From contig JALJEE010002126.1 in the NCBI GenBank assembly GCA_023231475.1, positions 29,894 through 93,893 of the forward strand: 64,000 nucleotides of DNA, written 5' to 3'. The translations under genes and the position numbers were made by a program. Position 1 is the stretch's first letter. Every line of letters begins with the position of its first letter. The notes under the pieces are model-generated. The model was given only the letters and a program-made list of their open reading frames with translations. It made no database searches and was not told the origin of the DNA. The stretch is from Seison nebaliae (Eukaryota; Rotifera; Pararotatoria; Seisonacea; Seisonidae). Below are positions 37,090-51,012 of this stretch, piece after piece.

Positions 37090-38352
37090 TCAACTGTAAA
37101 ATTGAATGAAATTGTCAAATAATGAAAAAGGAAAGGAATAAACGTTGCCGACGAATCAGAGAGAGGATTATTTTTCAAAATTTCTCCGCCAACTCGATAG
37201 GAAATTAAATTGGCCCAAGAAATCTTTGTTTTAGTCACAGGAAGTTGTCGTCTCAAAGAACGGAAAGTAGTTTCTGACATTTTCAAGTAATTTGCATTTA
37301 ACGCATCCTGAAATTAAATAATTTTAACAAGACAATTCAAAATGGAGAAAAAAACTTCATAATCGTTTTCGCATTGAAGGACTAGTTTGTGGAATTTCTT
37401 TACGAATTCCTCCATATTCTTAAAATTAATTTCTTCGCTACACTTCTTATGAGACAACAGTTGGACGTTTCCTTCCTCATAATAATGGATTTGAACTTTC
37501 ATCACACCATCAATAGTACATTGAGAGTTATCTGGTGCAAATTGAGCTCTCCATTCAGATTTCCATGTGCCACCCCTGAAAATATTCGGATAAATGGAAT
37601 TAAATAGGAAATATGTTAAAAAATATAAATTAAATAAAAATTTAGAAATGAAAAAAAAAGTAAAAATATTACAGAAATTTAAGAATTTAAGAATGAAAAG
37701 TTTTAAAAATTTAACCAAAAATTTTTTGAACTAATTCTATTACTTTCTATGCAAATACAAAGAGTAAATAAAGTTGGATTGATGTCGTAGCTACCGAAAA
37801 CACTCATTGCTCCATTTCCGAATCGATCGGAAACATATTTGAAAAATTGTTCTTCCAAAGCATTCCTCCATTCTTCCACTTCATTATTCATTTTTTCGTC
37901 ATCGCCTCCGATAATTTCAGCGAGTTCAGCATCGCTCAATTTCGACACAGTTCCATTGGCATGATTATATTCGAACTTTTTTCTACTTCTCGGACAGAAG
38001 AAGAGTCCTGGAGATAATTCATTGAATGTTGTAATGAGACATGGCTTTTTTTCATTTGGTAATAAACAATGTGTAAATCGATTCTTATTGAAAGTAGGGA
38101 ATGATCTAAAAGGGAAATATTTTTCGGAAATTTAAAAGAAAAGTGAGAAACTTTTCTGCTGCTTCTTGTGCTATCGTATCGTCATTGAGTAGAATTCGAA
38201 CGTTGGAAAAGACATTTGATATTTCCCCTGATGGCACATATTTCATCAAATCAGTTGCACATGTTAACTTTATGATGATATGAAACAATTTAAAGGAAAT
38301 TAAAAAAAACTTTTTCATCTTTCGTTGGTATGTGCTCATCATACGATGTCAT
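37090..38352 (-). CDS. CAPZA: F-actin-capping protein subunit alpha (CapZ alpha)
   Basis: CapZ alpha pairs with the beta subunit to cap actin barbed ends. Minus-strand exons 38352-38311, 38267-38152, 38105-37716, 37575-37356, 37307-37144 and 37093-37090 give 311 residues (human 286). Matches: the N-terminal KYVPSGEISNVFSNVRILLN block (family PPGEFNEVFNDVRLLLN), KNFWGGTWKSEWRAQF, MKVQIHYYEEGNVQLLSHK and the signature SETTFRSLRRQLPVTKTKIS. The last intron is optional: without it, exon 5 reads on to a stop at 37068-37070 and adds a hydrophobic tail (335 residues in all), whereas splicing to the TTTTACAG acceptor gives ACT then TGA, closer to the family length. A high Asn/Lys insert in the middle is divergent. 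Introns are 43-140 bases and start GTT. Confidence 0.94.
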
Positions 38353-41300
38353 ATTCGACTCACGTTCCTTACTGAATTCTTATTAATTTATTTGTTTACT
38401 TTTTCGAAAGTCTGAAAGAAAAATGGAAAATTTATTTAGTTCCAATTCTTCTCCAATTCCAATCGATTGTTCAGGAAATGGAAATGATAAATTATTTATC
38501 TGGCAATAACATTCATTTTCAATATGTCTTCATATTTAATAGTTCATTCCTTTTATTTACTTTTAAACATTCTCTTGATAAGTAAATTTCGCAGATAGAG
38601 AAGATAGAATTCACACACTACTCAATTTTACCACTTAAAATTTTGGCTTTTATCATTCTTTGAATTTTTAGCTAAACTTCATTTTAAATAATTTTTAAAT
38701 TAAAATATTCTTGATTTTATGAATTATTCCAAATTGATATTAAGCTAAACTCTTGAATTTAACTTATTGGAAAATTTATAATTATGAAGAATTCGAATTA
38801 ATCAACTTGTTGTTATTGGTGATGAAGAAAATTTGATGAATCATCATTATTAACAGTTTTTTCTAATCACTATATATTGTGAAAATTTCTTTCAAAATCA
38901 TTATTAATGAAATTATTAGTTTTTTCAATTGAAATGGGAAGGGTGGAGGAAAGTTGAAATGAATTCTCCACTGAAGAGCAAGTTTTCCCATTTCTACTCA
39001 AATATTCTCTCGAATTTATGAAAAACTCGTTATACCAATTGAACAAACTACTTTATCGGAAATATGTGAGTCTGTCAAACTCCATCAATTGTCACTATCT
39101 CCAATAAGGATCTACCTAAAAAGTTATAATACTCTTAATTCCTCAATTCGTGACAGACAAATACTAATTCTTACCAGAATTAAAATCATGTTCCCAATTA
39201 CCTTTACTCTCATTCATTTCAATGTTTATAAAAATATTTCTGTTTTAAAATTTCTTCATTCTAATTTCCTTCTTATTCATTTTAAAAATAAAATTGAAAA
39301 ATAAATTATATTAAATTTCTTATTAAAATTCACAAGAATATGGTTTTCTCATAAAAATTGTTGACGTTAATTTTCTAAAAAAAATATATAAATAAAATAA
39401 AATATAATAGGCAATTGGGAAATGTTCGCAGAATGATATTCGAATAAATTCATAGTTAGATAACGGTAGGTAGTAAAACGGTAATTTCGAAGAATAAAAG
39501 CGCAAAAAATTTTTTTCACGAACTTCTCATATTGGAAAAGAATAACTGTCATTCTAAATTCACTTTACTTACAAGATTTACTTACACTTGTTAGATTTGT
39601 TTCTTAATAATTTGTTCAAGTGAAATTTCAATCAGATCTACAATTCAATCTACAAGAATGGTTAGTTTCATTCAAAATTTCCATCAATTATAGTTTCAAT
39701 GTGGAAAAATTGTTATGATCTAATTATGATTAGACGAGTGAAATGAGAAGAACAATTAAAAATGTTCCTTGATGAGGAAATGGTAAAGGTATTTGTGTAG
39801 TGAAAATGATTGGGAGAATATGGGGCGGTGGTTCATGAAGAATGAATGAAATTTTAGCGAATGGATCAATGGCAAAGAAATAGATGAAAGATCGATCATC
39901 TTTCATCTGGCGATTCACTAAACAACAATAGTTGCTTGATGTTTATTTACATTCTAATTGTTATTTGAGGTAAGGATTAGGAGGGAAAACTGCACGTTAG
40001 ATTGCCACCTAATTGTACCTGGCACGAAATGGTTGATAAGGGCTGAACTAAATGAGAAGGTTTCCTCTCTTTCGATAAGAGCAGAAGGCTTCATTGTGTG
40101 CAACGATATTAAACTGTTTGTCAATTAGATAAACATACATCGAATGTATCTTTTACAAAAAAAGAGCGATCGGACGACCTGTACGTATTTCATGTGATGA
40201 CTTTGATCTTCTTCCTATTTCAGTGTCATTGACCGACGAGTTGATGGACTGATTCTAATAATCGCTAAATTGGGGCTCGCACGATAGTGTTCTTTTATTT
40301 CTGTTACGTTCGTCTATTATTTCGAGAATGACGATAGGACTTTCATTACAAATAAGCAAACGTGTCACCTGATTCACAAGGAATTATGGAATTTTTAATT
40401 TTCTATGAATTTCCATCATCCAGTCGAATGGAATGCCAATTTTTCGGTTTTTTTTAAAGATATATTTGAACAAAACTTTATTATTGATAAATCATTGGGA
40501 ATGTTTTCTGAATGGAGGTGACGGTTGAAGATTAATGATGGGATGGTGAGAGGAGTGATGATGATCATCATCATTGCATAAATGAAACAGATGTGTATCT
40601 GAAGTTTGCTTTCGTGCAGAAGGAATACTTTGGAACGTAAGTTGTCAAAAATTTTTAATTTTTTTGCGCCGAAACTTTTTTATCATTCCCAATGATGATG
40701 ACGAGGATGATGATCAGTTGTACGTGTCCAATATTCAGTGTAACTGATGGTATATCGATGTGATGGATATTCTCCGATATTAAAGTGCGTGCTTGTCAGT
40801 CAAAGATTGTTTCGGTGCAGACAATAATGACAATAGTGACATGGATCGAGATAATGAGGGTAACAAAAATTCATCATGATTTATGTCACTAGAAATGACG
40901 GCGTAAAAAAATTGTTACTGGGTCAAATTATACAAAATGAAATGGGATGTTCGTAGTTAAATTGATGAATCTTCGATCTTTAATTATCGATCCATTTCAT
41001 CATTCCCAAAATTTTCTTCTGATATTCTCGTTGAGAATGAAACATTTCTCTTTTGGAAATCAGTTCAATATAAAAGATCAAAAAAAAGATTTTTCATGCT
41101 CCGTTTTTGTGAGTTAACTTGTCTATTGTAAATTCTGTATGTTATACGAATTGATGGAATTTGTGAAGAGATTGTTTTCGTAAATTAATTGGCTCGCTAT
41201 GAATAAGGTGTACGAGAGAATTAATTTAGGGGAATTGACATGAAGGGAAGAGAGATGGTTATTGTAAGAAAGAAGAAGTTATTGATTGATAAGTAGAAGA

Positions 41301-44300
41301 TCATGCATAGAAAACAATAAGGTTAATGAATCTACAAATATAATTAGTTGACGTAGTGAAGAAACTTATGAAGAGAAGGGAAATCTTGTCACTTCACCAC
41401 GTACGAAGTGAAAGCATCAGTTACACGTATTACTTGGAGCAGATGTAGATTATTGGTCGAGAAGAATTAGAGCATTATACGTGCACAACTTGTGCAGTTG
41501 AGTATAGATTAGAAAGATTCAATTTTCCTCCTATTTTCGAGTAGAATGAAAGAAGAAATTTCTTTAAGCACTTTGACAGGAACGATGAGAAATAGAGGTG
41601 AGGGGAGGAAAGGAAAATGAAATTAAGTCGACTCTTCATCTCTCGTCCGAGCATGATAGCTACTCGTTCTGCCCAAATCAGGCCCGCCAGTTATTGGCTG
41701 TTGTAGGGATTAAGTAAATATGATTATGCAATAAAGTTTGATCTCTCCCAAAACGGATTGGGCGAATAGAGATCATTCCAAAATGTTATTAATGAAGTGT
41801 GGTAGAGTGAACGTGTAAATAGGTGATTAAGAATAGAGAAATTTTCTGGTTATTCATCTGTCCATACATAGGTGACAAGAAAAAATGTGGAGCATGAAGC
41901 GCTCGTCGTACACTTTCGCTCCAAGTGCTTATTCATGAGATGAATGATTAACAAAATTATTGTTCGCTTTAAATAGATGTCGTACATTGAAATTGGAAAG
42001 AATTGAGATGGATCTATGAATCAAGATGAATCGTCAGCTATTGGAAAACGAGATTAGGTTTGGTTAATAACCAAAATACTCGTCTTCAACGACCAATTCT
42101 CATTCAATCAATTCTCTTCATTCTCCTTTCAATCCCAATAAAACATTCAATAATAATATCTTCAACTCTTCCTCAACTAATTTCTCCTCTAATCGACAAC
42201 AAATTTCCATTAACATCACGTTTCCATGACAACCGCATCATCTAATTTTTCAACATTTGTTTAGATAACTCTAATTTTTTCCAATGATCTTATGATATGT
42301 AAAATAAATAAAGAATCATTTCCCATCGTTTTCCATCATTATTCGAAGTAATTGATTTATGATTTAATATATTCGTTTCATTTAAATTAAATTCGTAAAA
42401 TAAGTGAATTTATGTTTTGTGGGAAATGTCCGTATCAACGAATTCTGTATTTATTTGTTTTATTCTTCCGAATAAGAAGAGTTGATTATTGAAATGATGA
42501 AGACTGGAAATAATTATGCATAAATATCAGGTCGAGTCACTTGTTTTTCAATCAATAAATTGTGATCGAACATGGATCTTCTGTTTTTGAATATTTTATT
42601 CCATTTCTGTTTCTCCAGTAATTCCTTCATCATTTTCTCAAGTCACTGACGGAAGAGAAACAAAAAAATTTCCTTGTTTCGTTTATTTAGTTCATTTTCA
42701 ATATTTGTTTGTTCGTCGAAATTGTTCGAATAACAAAGAACATCGATGATTCGCTCACAACTTAATTCTGATTTGTCGACAGATTGTTGGGGAGAGGCAC
42801 ATTTCACATGTTATTCCCATCGTCTACTATTTCTCTCGAGTTCACTTGGAATTCGTTCGAAATTAATTAATTATTAGAAGAAGAATAATTATTAGGAGAA
42901 TTTCAATTTTTAGTAATTATCATTAACAAATGATTCGCAGGAAAAAAGAAGAAAAAAAATTGTCGAACATTCGTCGTAATGATCGAATATGTCAATGATA
43001 AATTGCCTGAAGCATGACAGGCGTATACGATGTTTGATCATCCCGTTCTATGCTATAATGCGACAGAAGAAACGATTAGGTGACCTGTCTCATCTCTACT
43101 TTTCTATTTCCCCAGGCAGATGGATCTCATTACACGGAAATTCGTTGCATTGACATTTTTCGACATATCATCATTTCGTTGTGTATGTTCTGCTAAATCG
43201 TGTTTTCTTTCTTATTGTTATTATTTTCTTTCTTTCTTCCTTTCCCATTTTCGCTTTTAAAGGAAAAAACTAAAAAATTAATTGAATCTTCTTGTTATTC
43301 TTTACTTTTTGTTCGATCTTACATCTATCAATTTGTTTACCGATCTCTCAATTCATATGTAATCTCCATTCTTACAATTTATTATCTATATCGAATTATC
43401 GTTTTTATAGAAGAAATTATAATTCTCATCGATTGTTATTTGGTGAAGATAAGTTTGTTGATTTTCATGTTTTTTATGAATGTCTTCTTCTAAGAATGTT
43501 TCATTAATTTTTAATGGAATTTTTTCAAAACAAAGCAAGCAGTTTTAATTGGATTGCAATGGAAATTCATTGTGTGCTAAGAGAAACAAACGATGTAACA
43601 AAATCAGTTTGTTTCATGAATCGACAACGAAGAGTAAAAAGTAACGAGTATTAAACGATCAAATCTTCCCAATATGAGGACGTGATGGAAAATTGAGACA
43701 TTCTCTGATTGAATATTTTCCCCCTCCATATGAGTCAGAGGAGAGAGAGGGGTGGTGTATAATGTCATTGCAAATTGATATTAGATCTGTTGACGTTGAA
43801 GGAACCTGTAGGGCACGGTTTCAGTTCGGATAATTTGCTTTTACCTCCAGTGATAGTGCCTTCGAACAATGAGAAATAATAGTCGGATTTTATGGGTAGA
43901 AAGTATATGAATGTGTAGGAATTGAAGGGAGGGATGATAAGGGAAAGTAGACGGATTACATGAAATGACACATAATACACCTACAGACGACTGTCGGACT
44001 TATAAGACTAGGTTAGTAAAAAGCAGAATAACATTCCCACCCGACTAATATACCTGTGTGTGTGTGTGGCAGGAGAGTTATACGATTGTAAAAGTGTAGA
44101 GATGGCCCCTACCAAAGGTGTATGCACGAAAGAAGACTGATGACAAACACTAGTTCACTATAAGTGAAAGAAGAAAGGAATAAGAAGAAGAAGAAAAAGA
44201 AATAGAAAAAGAACAACGAATAAAGAAGACACAAATATCCTCTTTATTTGCATAGGGCCAACATCAACATTTTCTTTTCATTTTATGCATCTTTCTTGTG

Positions 44301-45506
44301 CAAACAGTTCACTGCAGTATTAAGAAACAACGGAAACATTATCAGCGAATCCGTTCTCTTCGTTTCATTTTTCTTTGTTTAGTTGCTGTTTTACTTCGAT
44401 TCCTCTTGAAAAAAAATTTCATTTTTTCTTTCACGAGAATGATGGAAAAATCCTGTTTTCAGCTTCAACATGATGGACATCGAATTTGGTCAGGGGCGGT
44501 GAAAATATTTGTGTGCGGGAGAATGAGAATAAGTGAAATGTTAGGGAGATCCGATTGCGTTCAATTATTAAAACGGTTTCCATTTGTCCATGTTCTCCAA
44601 TTCGAATAATTTGTTGCAATTATAATAATTGGATAGTATCGAATGGAAGGAGAAGGGAGATGTATATCATTAAACATTATCGTATTAATTTAGATGGAAC
44701 AACTGTTGTAGCGAGAAACGACAGTTGACTGCTTCCGGAATATGTAATAAAACGATTAAATGTTTTGAGTAATGTTTTCGTGACGAATCAGTTTTCATTG
44801 TTTCATTTTCTTCTTTTATCTTCCCAATTATCAATCGCCATAGAGGCGAGATCTAAGACAGTTTCTCACCTTACATGGACGATATGATGTCATCGACATA
44901 TGAAGGAGTAGGAGGATATGAATTCGTTTTCAAAAATGACGATCCTTAGAAATGTTTCCGTTATTCTATCGGTGAAAGTTCTTAGGAAGAGAGAAATGTG
45001 CAAATATTCTCCCCAAACTCGATTTTCTATCACGAAATTATAGATTGGTTGGGAGAGCATTGATTTTCGATATTTCTCATTTCATTAACTTTCCATTCTC
45101 TTCTCATAAATATTTCGATTTAGATTAAGTGCTCCACATTAAAATCTGAGATCAGTCCTTGTCAAATCGAACATTTTCTTGCTGTTCTAACTTCATACCT
45201 TTTCCATTTCTTCACATCTTTCCGAAATTTACTTGTTGAATGAGAAAGATGTCGATGTGTCGCAAATTGACGAGTTTTATGAGAGAAGATCGAACGAGAG
45301 ATTAATGAGTAAAAGATTTTATTGATGTTTTAATTTTTTATGTTGAACATATAAATTTGGTTGAAATCAATAATGTTTAACACAACTTTCCCAGGTATTC
45401 GACAAATAAAAACAGATTTTAACTCGTTTTTTTCTTTATAGAATTTTCATAGAATATATTTTAAAATCATTCAGAAAATCGTTCGGTGAAAATTTGTGAT
45501 AATGAA
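38353..45506. other. 7-kb gene desert upstream of POU4
   Basis: The longest gene-free stretch in the window. The section 38400-39700 is very AT-rich; 39900-42050 and 42750-45000 are more balanced in composition. Short open frames (39089-39304, 43200-43507, 44298-44609) have no family support. Octamer-like sites occur at 42511-42527 (TAATTATGCATAAAT) and 44246-44253 (ATTTGCAT), which chance alone could explain. The likely content is the POU4 promoter, leader exons and regulatory elements; this is inference. Confidence 0.5.
39883..39907. repeat. Perfect 10-base inverted repeat
   Basis: GATGAAAGAT, a 5-base loop, then ATCTTTCATC. No coding frame covers it. It could be a protein-binding palindrome or a chance hairpin. 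Confidence 0.8.
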
Positions 45507-45920
45507 ATGAGTACACCGTTTAATCCAAATGGAACGAATGCATCCAATGTGAGTGTATTGTTAAATCGTATGAATGGGGATATTGATGAGAAAGGATTGA
45601 ATGACTATTATCATCAGATCTATAATTATTCCAATATGACAAATGAGAAGTGTGCGAGTATTAAACAAATGAATTCGGTACTTCAATATCCCAACCGATC
45701 GACGAATGATCGCAAATTATTCGAAGCAGATAATAAACCAATGAAATGGGATTTATCCAATTATTATCAACCATTACATCAATCACTCGAACAACAACAA
45801 CAACAACAAAACATTTCAGAAATGCCACAACAAATCCAGACGATTATTGGGAATGATGATCGCGAAACGAATTTAATGTCCTCCATCCAATCATCAAACA
45901 ATAATAATAATATTAATAAT

Positions 45921-45954
<34 letters not shown>

Positions 45955-48900
45955 ATAATAATAATAATAATAATAATAATGATAATAATAATAAGAATAA
46001 TAATAATAATTTCGAATTGGTGAGTGGAACGGATAATTCGTTCTTGACGGCCATGATGATAAATAACGGTAATAATATCGATATGAATAATCATGAGGGG
46101 AATGGATTGAGAAGTAAATCTAATAAGTTTGTGCATGATGCTAAAATGACGAATAATTTAGGAATCAACGAAACGACTAAGGAGAACATCTCCACAAACT
46201 TTTTCCATCAAACTGGAAATAATGACGATAATTATTTATTACAATCCAATCTCAATCCATCCACAATGACCTTAACGAACATGACGAATGAGGAGATTGA
46301 GAGGAATGAAATGGCAAATAATAATTTCGATGAGGAAATGAAATTGAATAATGTCCATCAATTGGATGACAGGAACAGTAATCAGAATTCGATGAGTAGT
46401 GAAGATTATTTAGAATCTAATAAAACCAGTTCCATTTCGTTGGTGGATGGAAAGAAGACGAATGATCAAAATAAAAATGAAGAAAAGACGAAACAAACGA
46501 AAAGTAAAAAAGGGAGAAGTTGCAAGAAAGCCACGTCGTCAATGACGACAACCAAAAAAGATTTTACAAACAATCGATCTATCGATTATTCAACCATTAA
46601 TGCTCAACAATACTTCCTTTCGTTAGCGTCCTCATTGGCCGCCACGAATTACTCCACTTCATCCATCATGAGAGATGCGAATGATCAATTTCTTAATTAT
46701 TCCCCCGGAACTGAAAATTTCCCGAATAAATTAAATGAGAATTTCTTTTCTAATTATTTTGTCCAGTTCCCCAATACCATCAATTCCACCACACAACTCT
46801 TTACATCGACCACCGCTCCCGTTTTTAGTTCAACGACAGATGTGCAAGGTGCCGGGCAGACGGATTATTGTAATCAAATCAATAATGATGAGAATCGATC
46901 AACGAATATTATGGAACCGAATGAGAATCAATTGGAAGCGAATCAAATTGATTTGAAGAGATTAGCGGAACAATATCCATATTCGGAATTGCTCGGTTAT
47001 ATCAATAATATCGAGAATAATATCTATACATCAACATCATCAGAAAATATGATTGATAATAAAAATTTGTTAGGAACATCAACTTGTGGTGGTGGAGACA
47101 ATTCAAATATGACGAATTTAGCTCAAACGAAAATTCAATCAGCTCTTGGTTCGATGTTGGAACAAGTGAATGGTGAAGAAATGAGGAATAATGATTGGAA
47201 TAAAAATGTTTTCAATTCGAGTGGAGGAGGAGGTGGATGTGGTGCTGGAAGTGAAACCGGAGGAGTAACTCGAACAACAGAATTTCCAAACAATTTGAAT
47301 GAATCTACAAATGAGAATTTATTCATTAATCTCTTTGGAAATATCAATCCAATTTCAATAACAACTACTACCACTACTTATATGCTTCCAACAACATCGA
47401 CAACAATGCCAATGTCGAATCATCTCATAGAAACGAGAACTAGAACAACGACGAATAATTCGTTGGAGAATGATGGAAATCATCAGAATTTACAAACCAA
47501 TTGCACCACTAACCAAATGATGACGAATTCGGAATTATTACAAAATCAAGATGAAACTAATCCGATGTTCGCTTTCGATACGACGTCATCAGTTATGGCC
47601 CTTTTCCATCAATTGAATTCCGCATCAAATTTAAATGGAACTTCACCCAATTCTATTACATCATCAACATATGATGATTTATCGACTAATAATCTTTATA
47701 ATTCACTTTATAATCAAGCCACATCACAACTATCTCCTTATTATTTCAACGGATTAAATTGTACCAGTTATTCGACGACTCTCCCATTCCAAACTCCATT
47801 CTTTTCATTTCCATCTTATTCTTCACTACGATCCACATCTTCGACAACATTACAATCCAATTATCTTCTTTCACCTTACTACTCGTACATGACGTCGAAT
47901 TCGAGTCTGTCGGGTTCATCAGCCGTCGCTGCTGCTTCATTAATGTCTAATCATTCTTTAAACGATCCTCATGAAATGGAAACTTTCGCTGAGAAGTTCA
48001 AACAGAGACGTATCAAATTAGGTATCACACAAGCTGATGTTGGTCAACAATTGACAAAGTTGAAATTACCAGGAGTTGGCTCACTATCTCAATCGACCAT
48101 TTGTCGATTCGAATCATTAACATTATCTCAAAATAATATGATCGCTTTAAAACCGATCTTACAAGCTTGGTTAGAACAAGCGGAAGCTGAGAGTTGTGCT
48201 AATACGACGTCATCGATTTTATCTGGAAATCATTACGGACAAAATGGAACATCGATTAATCATCGATTATCATCAAATGTCGTTTCCAGTCAAATGAGAG
48301 TGAACTTTCGAATGATGGATAACAATTTCTATGGACGTTTCGACACGTCGAAAGTTCTCAATAAGAAGAAAACGACGAAATCGACAAATGGGAAAAAGAA
48401 TGAGAAAAATGGAAATAAATCGGGATATTCTCAGAATAATAATAATAGTAAAAGCAGATCGAAAAACTCTTCGATATCTTCACAAGCACCATCGTCTACA
48501 TCGACTTCCAGTTCGTGCACCACAATAACAACAACAGGAAAATCATCATTCTCCACAACTGCCACAATACCAAGTGATTCCAATTCGATATGTCACAATT
48601 CGAAACAGGATTTTAGTTTTGGAAAAATGAAACCGACTTTGGGAATTGACGATCCGAATTTACTACCAACACTTAATAAATTGAAACGAATCGATTGTAT
48701 TCCATCAATAGCAGTTTCTGCAATGTCAATTAATAACAAGAGTTTAATAACAACATCATCATTACTCATGCCATTAACATCGTTGAATTGTTCGAGTGCA
48801 TTATCATCATCATCATCATCATCATCATGTTCATCAAATATTACTAATAATTTAACACCGTTATTACCATCAACAATAACAGCGTCGACAATGAGAACGG

Positions 48901-50492
48901 GTTCATCATCGAACTTATTATCATCAAATGTCCTCACATCCAATTTGTTCGATTCTGAAAAACAGAAAAATTATGAATTCTCTGATAGTAATCGAAAGAA
49001 ATCGATTTATCAATTACAACCATTTATAATCAAATCGACATCATCATGTTCTTCAACGTCATCTTCATTAAATTCATCTTCATCAAAACAACAACAACAG
49101 TCAGAAGCATCAGCGTATTCGATATCATCGGCGTTACCATCTTCGACATTTGTATCAACTTCATTTCCCACAACACTCTCCCAATTGATATCGAGTGATA
49201 CCCAAATGAATATCGATCATATATCTACGAAAGTGATAGATGAAATGACGAATATTAATTCATATCATTCATCACCACCTCAAAATAATAATGAATTTTC
49301 GATTATCCCTTCATCATCCACGTCATACAATAATAATCATGCTCTCTATCAAGAACAAGAACAACAACAACAACAATTGTCGTCGTTCGAGAATAATTCA
49401 TCAGATCAATCGATGCAGTTCTCGATTGCATCTTATCCACAAGCCAATAACGAATTAATGAACGATAATGAACAAACAAATAATTTTTCTGAATTATTCA
49501 AGTTGCCACAACAATCCTGTGAATCGAAAGTAGCGAAAAATAATTGTTCATTTGAGAATTTGATTGTGGAGAAAAGTCTCAATATTTTCAACAACACAAA
49601 CAACAATATTGTTGAGGATGTGAAGAGTACGAATGGGAATGGTATTTCGACTGAAACTAATTTCAATCCAGATAATTGTTCCACGAATATTATGAAAATG
49701 GAAAATAGTAAGAACAATAACAACAACAATCACCACAGACAAGTAACCCCACCAATATCTATTAGTGATACATCATCTTCATCATCATTCTCTGTAACAT
49801 CGTCATCAACCTGTTTATCGCCAACATCCAGCACTTCCTCTCGTACCAATTCCACTAATTCCCATAAATTTGATGGTTCGAATGATAATCAGAATGAGAA
49901 TGATAGTCGAACATCAAAGGATAAGAAGTCGATGGATAAAGGTGGGAAGTCGTCGAAATCCAAACATTCGAGACTAAACGAAGACGATAATCAATTGAAT
50001 GACAAGAATGCGAAGAGAAAACGAACTTCAATTGCTGCACCAGAAAAACGGTCGCTGGAACAGCATTTCCTTTTACAACCACGTCCTTCGGGTGAGAAGA
50101 TTGCTCAAATTGCTCAAAAGTTATCGTTGAAAAAGAGTGTGGTGCGTGTCTGGTTCTGCAATCAGCGACAGAAGCAGAAACGTATGAAATTCGCAGCTGC
50201 CACTAACAACATGAATGAGACACAATCGAATAAATTGATCAATTCTTATTCGAACACATTAGCCGCTGCCGCAACACCCAATTATTCATCCATTTACGCA
50301 TTAGATACATTTAACAATCAGAGTTCTTCATTGATCTATAACACTAGTCTCTTGTCCACCAACGTCACAACTACCACTACCACTACAACTGATGCAGAAA
50401 TGATGGTTGATACGAACAAGCAATGGAACGAACCATCTTCTCAATCAACCAGTCAGTCAACATCCAACAACGTCACTATGAACGGATTCTAA
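45507..50492 (+). CDS. POU4: POU class 4 (Brn3/Acj6/UNC-86) transcription factor
   Basis: Intronless gene for 1,661 residues. POU4 factors specify sensory and other neurons. The POU-specific domain at about 822-894 reads METFAEKFKQRRIKLGITQA and later GVGSLSQSTICRFESLTLSQ and ALKPILQAWLE. The homeodomain at about 1504-1562 reads RKRTSIAAPEKRSLEQHF and ends VVRVWFCNQRQKQKR. Both are clearly class 4. In other animals about 20 residues separate them; here about 600 Ser/Asn/Thr-rich residues do. The N-terminal 820 residues are Asn/Ser/Thr-rich with poly-Asn. The start is ATG 45507, since upstream codons in frame offer only GTG. CAG and TAG acceptor-like sites lie in the leader. Poly(A) signal AATAAA at 50620-50625. 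Confidence 0.95.
45895..46011. repeat. (AAT)n microsatellite coding poly-Asn in POU4
   Basis: Imperfect AAT run read as Asn with scattered Ile, Asp and Lys. The antisense open frames over it are shadows. Confidence 0.95.
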
Positions 50493-50619
50493 TAGTTTAA
50501 TTTATTCAAACTCTCTCCCTTCAACCCTTTCTCTCATTTTCCGACGGACATTTATATTTCTCATATATATCACAATCTCCTTCATCTAAATCTATTATAT
50601 CATTTCCAAAATTTAAATG

Positions 50620-50625
50620 AATAAA
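50620..50625 (+). terminator. Poly(A) signal of POU4
   Basis: AATAAA 128 bases after the stop, followed by a TTATTGTGTT GU-rich stretch. Confidence 0.7.
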
Positions 50626-51012
50626 ATTTATTGTGTTCTCCAAATAATTTCCTTCTTGAAGCATCATCTCTCGTTAATTCTATTCAATTTAAGTTGAAAA
50701 ACATCTTTTACTCATTTAATTAATTTACGAATTTTCTAATTGAGAAATATTTACACTTTTCACAATTTTCTCCTATTTATCTTTAATTTAGAACTTAACT
50801 AGATATCACATACATGATAGTTATTAGCGGAGAATGAATGAAATAACAGTTGTCAGAATCCAAAATATTGAAAAGAAAAGCAAATTCAAAATATTTTAAT
50901 GTTAAAATTTCGAAATTATATGGTTTAATAGTCGTCGATCATTTGAAACAATTCATTTTACATCAGCAGTATGTCTTTTAAGTATGTTTTATTTTACCTA
51001 TTTCAAAAACGG
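50626..51012. other. Intergenic region after POU4
   Basis: AT-rich, no gene or RNA signal seen. Confidence 0.55.

Noticed and set aside
43200-43507. Two overlapping hydrophobic frames
   Set aside because: Composition reflects T-rich sequence; both overlap and neither matches a family.
44246-44253. Exact octamer ATTTGCAT as a POU site
   Set aside because: About five such matches are expected by chance in a window of this size and composition; kept only as a weak hint in the desert finding.
44298-44609. 103-codon frame in the POU4 upstream desert
   Set aside because: No motif or conserved block; starts amid T-rich sequence and is overlapped by an antisense frame.
45779-46136. Antisense Leu/Ile-rich frames over POU4
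   Set aside because: Shadow of the AAT and CAA repeats coding Asn and Gln.
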